NCBI GenBank assembly: GCA_947311665.1
Contig: CAMZLA010000041.1
Location: 1-5,734, forward strand
Source: an uncultured Candidatus Altimarinota bacterium
Lineage (GTDB): Bacteria; Patescibacteriota; Gracilibacteria; CAIRYL01
DNA: 5,734 nucleotides
Direction of reading: 5' to 3'
How positions within the stretch are numbered: the first letter of the stretch is position 1; each line of letters opens with the position of its first letter. Position numbers and translations under genes: made by a program. The notes under the pieces were generated by a model. The model worked only from the letters and a program-made list of their open reading frames with translations. It did not search any database and was not told the DNA's origin. Below, in pieces: positions 1-4,244 of this stretch.

Positions 1-34
1 TAAAGATTATCAAAAGACAAAAAAATAAGAAATA

Positions 35-63
35 AAAAACAGAAGAATATTCTCTCTGTTTTT
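35..63. terminator. Hairpin with A and T tracts, possible bidirectional terminator
   Basis: The arms AAAAACAGA (35-43) and TCTGTTTTT (55-63) pair perfectly, and the centre AGAATATTCT (44-53) can extend the stem with one bulged C. On the plus strand the stem runs into a T-rich tract ending about position 74; on the minus strand it runs into a T-rich stretch made by the A tract at 21-39. It could therefore end elp3 transcription, whose stop lies 65 bases upstream on the minus strand, and also a plus-strand gene beyond the left edge. The stem is AT-rich and weak, so this is a moderate call. Confidence 0.45.
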
Positions 64-84
64 AATTTTTTTTGAATAAATTTT

Positions 85-112
85 GCTCTTGTTTATAAAG
101 AAAAACAAGGGC
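85..112. repeat. 10-bp inverted repeat just downstream of elp3
   Basis: GCTCTTGTTT (85-94) pairs with AAACAAGGGC (103-112), with one G-T pair and an 8-base loop. It lies 16 bases past the elp3 stop. On the minus strand it is followed by AAAA rather than a T tract, so it is not a standard intrinsic terminator for elp3. It may protect the mRNA 3' end or be the first of two hairpins in the elp3 3' region. The role is not determined. Confidence 0.4.
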
Positions 113-127
113 ATTTCTATTGTTTTT

Positions 128-2758
128 TTACAACTCTTTCACCATATATCCACAAATTTCTTCATATCCCCATTTTCGATAATATTCTCGAGTTCCAACT
201 CCTGCAATGATCACCATTTTTTTTTCATTCCATTCTTCTTTTGCAATGCGTTCGGCTTCCACAATAAGTTTTTTCCCCAACCCTTTATGCTGTCCCGAAG
301 ATTTTTGTTCATCAGAATTATCTCCAACCGTAATTTCTGAACCATAAGAATGTACTTCTCGAATGAGAGCAGAATTTTTAAGTACTGCTCTAAATTCTTC
401 ATTTTTAATTTCTAATTGTGAAGATTTTCTCAATCGTAACAGTGCAAAAAGCTGAGATTCATCATCACTTTCAAAACTAAGAAAAACTTCTGTTCCTTGT
501 GAAGCATCATAATCTCTTCGTTTTAAAACAGGATTTTGTATTTTTTCTGATGAAAACCCAACTTCTCGACTTCTAATATCTCTAAATAATTTTTTAGCAT
601 TGTTTTCTAAATCATGTTTTTCAAAAAATTCTTTTCCAACAATTTCTAATAATTTTTTTGGTTGTTCTTGTAAAATTTGTCGCAGATTAGAAAATTTTGA
701 TCCATCTAAAATATTATTAGCAGGAATATCTCGCATAAATCGCATAATTCTTGTCCATTCTGGAACATATGCTTTAAATTTAATTAATAATTTTATAAGT
801 TCTATATCTGTAATTGGCTGAAAATCTCCTTTTTCCCAAACACTTGCCAGTTCTGATGTTGGTAAAACCATGCACGGATAAATTTTTATAAAATCTGGAC
901 GAAAATCAGGATTTTCAAAAACTTCTTTCATCATTTCTAAATCTCTTTCTGGATTTGAACCAGGTAATCCAGGCATGAGATGAAAACAAACTTTAAACCC
1001 AAAATCTTTCATCAATCGCATGGCTTTCACTACATGTTTTTTATAATGTCCTCTTTTTGTTTTTTCTGCCACATCATCATGCAATGTTTGGACTCCTACT
1101 TCAATTCGTGTACATCCATATTTTCGCATTCGTATCAATTCTTGTTCTGTAATAAAATCTGGACGAGTCTCTAAAGTTAAACCGATAATACGATGAGAAG
1201 CTTTTTCATTTTGAGCTTGAAAATGCTGTAGAGACTCAATATTTTGAGCTTGAAAATGCTGTAGAGGATCAATATTTTGAGTTTGAAGCTGTAGAGGCTC
1301 AATATTTTGAGCCTTGCGAGAATAATCAATTTTCATATTCTCACATTCTTCAGATTGATAATATTTAGCCCCTACAATATTTTGATCCTTGCGAGAACAA
1401 TCAATTTCTTTTATTTCTCCCTCTTTTTTTCCTGCTGCAATATGTAAAGGCTCCAATGCAAATAAATTTTCTAAATCTTTAATTTTTTCACATACTGCAA
1501 ATGGCTGAACTTCTTGCAATTCATCAGCTGTAAAAATATTCCCCCAACCAGCACCAATAGTTTTCACACCTGCTGCTTTCCCTTCTTTCATATCAGAAAT
1601 CGTATCTCCTATAAAAAAAGTATTTTCTGGTTTTTGCTGATGTTCTGTTAATATTTTTTTCATTTTTTCACTTTTGCTTCCTTCAGTTTCTCGTCCAATA
1701 ACTTCTGAAAATAATCCTGATATATGATTTTTTTTACAAAATTCATCAATTACAATTTTTTGATTTGCAGAAATAATTTTCAAATCGAAATATTGAGAAA
1801 ATGTTTGTAATACATCGATAATTTCATCATAGAGCATTACAGAATTTGAATAATGTTTTTTTTCCAGTTCTGAATATTCTTTGACAGATTTCTCTGTTCC
1901 TCCTGCTTCTTCAAAAGCAGACCAGAGATGAGCAGAACGAAAAATTTTTCTAAAAATTTCTCTATCCATTTCTACATTATTATTTTGAAATGCTTGTTGT
2001 GTCATTTCAAAAACAAAATTGTATGAATTGGCAATAACTCCATCAAAATCTAAAAATATTATTGGTTTTTGTTGTTGTAGAGGCGTATGGCAATACGCCT
2101 TTTTATTATCTTCTCTTTTTATTATATTTTCTTCAGGCATATTTTCATACGCCCCTATATTATTTTGGTTACCGCACGAAGGTGAAATATCAAAACTATT
2201 GGCTGCACGAAAAACTTCTGAGATATAAAAATTTTGATATTGTCGTGGTAAAAAACTCCATGTTCCTCCCATCACAATAATTTCCAATTTACTTGCTGGA
2301 TGTCCAGACTCTTCCAAAGAAATAATTCTATTTTTCACTTGATGAAAAGGATCAAAATTATTTCGTAATGCTCGAGCTGCTGCTGGTTGGTTTTTCATAT
2401 AACTTTTTGGCATTCTATCTTCTGTTGGGCAATATATACATTTACCTGGGCATTCAAAAGGTTTTGTTAAAATCCCAATGGGAGAGACACCAGAAACAGT
2501 TCTCACTGCTCGTTTAATAATGAGTTTTTGTAATTTTTCTGGCAGAATAATATTGTGTTTTTTTGCTACAACAATCAATTCTCTATTTTTTAGTGTAGAA
2601 ATTTTATGTTTTCCAGAAAAATTATTTTTTCTCGATTCTAATCGTTTAGCATTTTTAGGAATATTTTCTAAAAGTTCATAAAGAAATAATAAAGTTTTTT
2701 CTTCATTTTCTATAATCTGATGTTTTTTAAAATTAGTAATTTTTTTGTTGTTTGACAT
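128..2758 (-). CDS. elp3: Elp3 tRNA uridine-34 acetyltransferase (radical SAM + GNAT) with an internal HAD phosphatase domain
   Basis: Elp3 uses S-adenosylmethionine and acetyl-CoA to place a carboxymethyl-type group on uridine 34 of tRNA in the cytoplasm. Visible support: radical SAM iron-sulfur cysteines C103, C107 and C110 in FECPGKCIYCP; the Elp3 core after the insert, including HRIIGLTLETRPD (about 522-534), RIEVGVQT (551-558) and HLMPGLPG (593-600); and a C-terminal GNAT domain with acetyl-CoA motif Q823-x-x-G826-x-G828 and the family ending GVGTREYYRKWGYEE...YMVKEL. Family members are about 520-550 residues; this one is 876 because about residues 190-516 are inserted in the radical SAM domain. 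Without the insert the length is normal and no key residue is lost. An in-frame TAA lies five codons upstream of the ATG, so the start is secure. There is no Shine-Dalgarno; the leader is AT-rich. The first 26 codons are duplicated upstream at 3409. Elp3 identity is near certain; activity with the insert is untested. Confidence 0.95.
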   Translation of the reverse strand: MSNNKKITNFKKHQIIENEEKTLLFLYELLENIPKNAKRLESRKNNFSGKHKISTLKNRELIVVAKKHNIILPEKLQKLIIKRAVRTVSGVSPIGILTKPFECPGKCIYCPTEDRMPKSYMKNQPAAARALRNNFDPFHQVKNRIISLEESGHPASKLEIIVMGGTWSFLPRQYQNFYISEVFRAANSFDISPSCGNQNNIGAYENMPEENIIKREDNKKAYCHTPLQQQKPIIFLDFDGVIANSYNFVFEMTQQAFQNNNVEMDREIFRKIFRSAHLWSAFEEAGGTEKSVKEYSELEKKHYSNSVMLYDEIIDVLQTFSQYFDLKIISANQKIVIDEFCKKNHISGLFSEVIGRETEGSKSEKMKKILTEHQQKPENTFFIGDTISDMKEGKAAGVKTIGAGWGNIFTADELQEVQPFAVCEKIKDLENLFALEPLHIAAGKKEGEIKEIDCSRKDQNIVGAKYYQSEECENMKIDYSRKAQNIEPLQLQTQNIDPLQHFQAQNIESLQHFQAQNEKASHRIIGLTLETRPDFITEQELIRMRKYGCTRIEVGVQTLHDDVAEKTKRGHYKKHVVKAMRLMKDFGFKVCFHLMPGLPGSNPERDLEMMKEVFENPDFRPDFIKIYPCMVLPTSELASVWEKGDFQPITDIELIKLLIKFKAYVPEWTRIMRFMRDIPANNILDGSKFSNLRQILQEQPKKLLEIVGKEFFEKHDLENNAKKLFRDIRSREVGFSSEKIQNPVLKRRDYDASQGTEVFLSFESDDESQLFALLRLRKSSQLEIKNEEFRAVLKNSALIREVHSYGSEITVGDNSDEQKSSGQHKGLGKKLIVEAERIAKEEWNEKKMVIIAGVGTREYYRKWGYEEICGYMVKEL
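1209..1304. repeat. In-frame tandem repeat, units of 33, 33 and 30 bp
   Basis: Three consecutive units begin at 1209, 1242 and 1275, each starting TTTTGAG and containing GCTGTAGAG. Units 1 and 2 are nearly identical (three differences near the end of the unit); unit 3 lacks 3 bases. Every length is a multiple of three. On the minus strand they encode PLQLQTQNID, PLQHFQAQNIE and SLQHFQAQNEK, a glutamine-rich linker at about residues 488-518 that joins the HAD insert back to the radical SAM core. Unit boundaries are themselves palindromic, for example CTCAATATTTTGAG at 1235-1248. Confidence 0.9.
1296..1313. repeat. Perfect hairpin of the TGTAGAGGC repeat family
   Basis: GGCTCAA (1296-1302) and TTGAGCC (1307-1313) pair perfectly around a TATT loop. 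The stem is preceded by TGTAGA, giving TGTAGAGGC at 1290-1298. The same outer sequence precedes the different hairpin at 2081-2100, so the outer bases are shared while the inner stem differs yet stays self-complementary. It lies inside the elp3 reading frame and encodes QNIEPLQ on the minus strand. Confidence 0.8.
1300..1407. repeat. Pair of 33-bp direct repeats 75 bp apart
   Basis: Positions 1300-1332 and 1375-1407 match over 33 bases with two differences; both contain CCTTGCGAGAA. The 75-bp offset keeps the reading frame. On the minus strand the copies encode DYSRKAQNIE (about 478-487) and DCSRKDQNIV (about 453-462). The second copy is preceded by GCCCCTA (1368-1374), the same boundary sequence seen at 2151-2157, where the protein reads QNNIGA instead of QNIVGA. 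These are therefore members of the same repeat family at both ends of the HAD domain. Confidence 0.85.
1454..2068 (-). other. HAD-superfamily phosphatase domain (phosphoglycolate phosphatase-like) inserted in Elp3
   Basis: About residues 231-435 of the Elp3 protein form a complete HAD hydrolase. Motif I is FLDFDGV with nucleophile D237 and general acid D239; motif II is the serine S330 in LKIISANQ; motif III is probably K362; motif IV is GDTISD with D385 and D389. About 45-130 residues after motif I look helical, as expected for a C1-type cap. The overall plan matches the Gph/phosphoglycolate-phosphatase type, which dephosphorylates small phosphorylated metabolites; the substrate cannot be read from sequence. 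All catalytic positions are kept, so the domain looks active rather than decaying. It begins right after a TGTAGAGGC repeat (2076-2084) and ends just before a TGTAAAGGC variant (1443-1451). Confidence 0.9.
2076..2158. repeat. Nested palindromic repeat at the N-terminal edge of the HAD insert
   Basis: AGGCGTAT (2081-2088) and ATACGCCT (2093-2100) form a perfect 8-bp stem with a GGCA loop. A third arm, CATACGCCCCTAT (2146-2158), is the reverse complement of GTAGAGGCGTATG (2077-2089) with two differences, giving an outer inverted repeat around the first hairpin. On the minus strand the segment encodes residues from QNNIGAYENMP to AYCHTPLQ (about 198-228), a linker with no recognised fold. On the plus strand the inner hairpin is followed by five T, so it resembles an antisense terminator, but it is internal to a coding region and part of the repeat family. 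Confidence 0.85.
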
Positions 2759-2762
2759 GAAA
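2681..2762. repeat. Direct repeat copy A (intact elp3 5' end)
   Basis: This stretch covers the first 26 codons of elp3 plus 4 bases upstream of the ATG. It matches 3332-3413 over 82 bases with only two substitutions (2717/3368 and 2722/3373). Similarity stops abruptly on both sides. The two copies bracket the PemK/MazF toxin gene. Confidence 0.95.
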
Positions 2763-2792
2763 TAATTTTTTTAGTAATATATAAATACAAAT

Positions 2793-2828
2793 GCCCTAGG
2801 GCTCATCTCTCTTTATTATAAAGAGAGA
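2793..2828 (-). promoter_or_regulatory. Two perfect inverted repeats with an embedded TATAAT, upstream of elp3
   Basis: TCTCTCTTTA (2806-2815) and TAAAGAGAGA (2819-2828) form a perfect 10-bp stem with a 3-base loop. On the minus strand its centre reads TATAAT (2820-2815), a consensus -10 box pointing at elp3, though no good -35 lies at the right distance. Next to it is the 10-bp palindrome GCCCTAGGGC (2793-2802). The pair sits in the 82-bp gap between the toxin stop and the elp3 start. It could be a toxin 3' hairpin, an elp3 promoter with operator, or both. No T tract follows the stem on the minus strand, which argues against simple termination. Confidence 0.4.
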
Positions 2829-2840
2829 AGAAAATAAAAA

Positions 2841-3236
2841 TTAGTCGTCTAGCAATTGCTGAACGGCTTTTTTTATTATTGAAAACCTTTCTTTATTACA
2901 TTTTCCAATTTTTGAAACCAATCTTTTCCCATCAAAAAGACGAATTTGAGAAATTATTGCAGACCTAATTTTCCCTTTCAATTCAAAAGAAATATAATAT
3001 TTATTATTTTTTTTTATTTTTGTACTTAAAGGAATTCCCCAAAACAAAGAATTATTAAATTTTTTTATAACTAATAAAGGTCTCATTAAAAATTCTCCCT
3101 TCCCATTTTCTTCATCTCCAATATTCATTCCAATTTTAGCCCAAAATATATCTCGAGGCTGAAACCATTTTATATTTTTTTTAATATTTATTTTTTGTTT
3201 TTCAATATTCCATTCATCAAATTTTTTATTATTCAT
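2841..3236 (-). CDS. PemK/MazF-family toxin (endoribonuclease-like), no antitoxin seen
   Basis: The 131-residue protein resembles PemK/MazF toxins, small beta-barrel ribonucleases that cut mRNA at short motifs. Support: a start strand RDIFWAKIG (28-36), the family arginine-proline R52-P53 in MRPLLVIKK, GIPLSTK (67-73) with the position of the active-site Ser/Thr, and SQIRLFDGKRLVSKIG (96-111), the usual second half. Residues 1-26 are an extra lysine-rich extension before the barrel. An in-frame TAA two codons upstream fixes the start; no Shine-Dalgarno is visible. Such toxins normally follow a small antitoxin gene; here that position holds only a broken elp3 5' copy whose TGA overlaps this ATG. 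Single PemK-like genes of this type are, from memory, common in CPR genomes, so a stand-alone role is possible. Family assignment is good; toxicity is inference. Confidence 0.8.
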   Translation of the reverse strand: MNNKKFDEWNIEKQKINIKKNIKWFQPRDIFWAKIGMNIGDEENGKGEFLMRPLLVIKKFNNSLFWGIPLSTKIKKNNKYYISFELKGKIRSAIISQIRLFDGKRLVSKIGKCNKERFSIIKKAVQQLLDD

Positions 3237-3409
3237 TTTTTACAAGTAAAATTAAGAGATAAATAAATCTTTATAATTTTGCATAATAGCAAATAAAAAG
3301 AAGTATAAAATGAAAACAAATGATAAAAAAGAAGAAATAATAAAGTTTTTTCTTCATTTTCTATAATTTGATATTTTTTAAAATTAGTAATTTTTTTGTT
3401 GTTTGACAT
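3233..3409 (-). pseudogene. Truncated second copy of the elp3 5' end
   Basis: From an ATG at 3409-3407 the minus strand reads the same first 26 residues as Elp3, with one change (H13 to Y), because the DNA is duplicated from 2681-2762. After codon 26 the frame leaves elp3 similarity and continues for about 32 hydrophobic, Phe/Leu/Tyr-rich codons before a TGA at 3235-3233. That TGA shares bases with the toxin ATG (3236-3234), an ATGA overlap. It is most simply an elp3 fragment. If translated, its roughly 58-residue product would be coupled to the toxin gene. Nothing shows that the peptide has a function. Confidence 0.75.
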
Positions 3410-3413
3410 GAAA
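3332..3413. repeat. Direct repeat copy B (partial elp3 5' end)
   Basis: Second copy of the 82-bp repeat at 2681-2762, 651 bp away, in the same orientation, with two substitutions. It carries an elp3 start codon but no continuing gene. Bases outside the repeat share no clear similarity with those next to copy A, so the duplication has sharp ends. Confidence 0.95.
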
Positions 3414-3432
3414 AATATAACGATAAAAATAC

Positions 3433-3461
3433 TTGAATAAAAACTAAAGGTAGTGTATCAT
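3433..3461 (+). promoter_or_regulatory. Likely sigma-70-type promoter for the SLH-domain gene
   Basis: TTGAAT (3433-3438) and TATCAT (3456-3461) are near-consensus -35 and -10 boxes separated by exactly 17 bases. They would start transcription near 3468, leaving a leader of about 28 bases before the ATG at 3496. The leader is A-rich and has no Shine-Dalgarno. The promoter faces away from the elp3 remnant and toxin, so this spot is divergent. Confidence 0.55.
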
Positions 3462-3495
3462 GATATGAACGAAATAAAAAAAATAGATATATATT

Positions 3496-4155
3496 ATGAA
3501 TCTTTTTCCACAAATCATTGTTACAGGATTTACTGAAGATCTTGAAAAAAAGCATGAAATGAGCATTGTTATTAGTTTAATAGAAAAAGAATTTTCTAAA
3601 ATGGGAATTCAAATTTTAATAAATCCAGAACATTTTACAGAAAAAGATATTGCCAATTGGGTAAAAGACATCAGCTCTCCCAATGATTTTTATATTAATA
3701 TACAAGAAAAAGAAATTGGACAAGTTTTATTTAGAACAAAAAAAGAAAAAAACATGGCACAAACATTTTCTAAAAATCTTTCTCAATGGACCGATAGCGA
3801 GTTTATCGATTCAACATCGATTGCCAGCCAAAATGGAAATATTTTTAATATATTAGCTCATCTTCCGCTCCATTCATGGAATATATCTCTTCCAAATCAT
3901 TTATCGGAAAAGGAACAGGTTTTTAGCATTATTGGTTGTATTACAGAGCTTTATACAACAAAACATTCTCTTATTTCAGATGAAAACATTTGGCCTTTTA
4001 GAGATGTTCCATCTTCTCATTTTGCATTTAATGCAATAAAAAAAGCAAAAGAAAGAAAAATCATTACAGGATATAAAGGAGATATTTTTTATCCAAATGG
4101 AGGAATTACAAGAGGTGAAGTATTATATATGCTAGATAAAATTGGAAAATTATAA
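3496..4155 (+). CDS. Degenerate amidase-3-like protein with a C-terminal SLH domain
   Basis: The clear part is one S-layer homology domain at about residues 166-213: FRDVPSSHFAFNAIKKAKE, then GYKGDIFYPNGGITRGEVL. SLH domains bind cell-wall polymers. Residues 1-155 follow the order of N-acetylmuramoyl-L-alanine amidases (Amidase_3): a helix with EFSKMGIQILI, then NDFYINIQ where the family has DLFISIH, then HSWNISLPNHLSEKE where it has a VELGF-type strand. At each expected zinc or catalytic position the residue is changed (for example Q70 for the SIH histidine), so if the relationship is right this is a pseudoenzyme. There is no signal peptide or membrane segment, odd for an SLH protein, which is usually exported and carries three SLH copies. 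An in-frame TAG four codons upstream fixes the start. The gene is alone on this strand and converges with the U32 gene. SLH is secure; the amidase link is an inference. Confidence 0.75.
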   Translation: MNLFPQIIVTGFTEDLEKKHEMSIVISLIEKEFSKMGIQILINPEHFTEKDIANWVKDISSPNDFYINIQEKEIGQVLFRTKKEKNMAQTFSKNLSQWTDSEFIDSTSIASQNGNIFNILAHLPLHSWNISLPNHLSEKEQVFSIIGCITELYTTKHSLISDENIWPFRDVPSSHFAFNAIKKAKERKIITGYKGDIFYPNGGITRGEVLYMLDKIGKL

Positions 4156-4244
4156 AAATCTATAAAATAGAAAAAAAGAAAAAAAGAAAAAGAGAGAAGT
4201 ATTGAAGTATTAAAGTATTGAATCGAATAGTACATTTATTCTTT
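4156..4244. repeat. Convergent intergenic gap with purine tract and 8-bp tandem repeat
   Basis: The 89-base gap between two converging genes holds an A/G-only tract (about 4170-4199) and then three copies of AAGTATTR at 4197-4204, 4205-4212 and 4213-4220. A weak 5-bp hairpin, GAATA (4225-4229) with TATTC (4237-4241) followed by five T, could help end the plus-strand gene. I see no strong terminator for either gene. Confidence 0.5.

Noticed and set aside
1..127. Possible RNA gene or coding remnant at the left edge
   Set aside because: Only hairpins and A/T tracts are visible; there is no tRNA-like fold or open frame with family motifs.
83..340. Plus-strand frames opposite elp3 (83-340, 600-821, 980-1174, 2019-2280, 2478-2681)
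   Set aside because: They lie antisense to well-supported Elp3/HAD coding, are rich in Phe, Ser and Ile as expected of reverse-strand shadows, and show no family motif.
1209..1407. Repeats resembling a CRISPR array
   Set aside because: Units are directly adjacent or differ in spacing, there are no unique spacers of regular length, and the whole stretch is open and in frame within elp3.
2081..2105. Hairpin followed by five T as an intrinsic terminator on the plus strand
   Set aside because: It is antisense inside a coding region, encodes part of the linker, and belongs to the repeat family seen elsewhere in the insert.
3361..3555. Minus-strand 64-residue frame overlapping the SLH gene start
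   Set aside because: It uses a different frame from the elp3 stub, crosses the promoter and start of the plus-strand gene, and has no recognisable motif.
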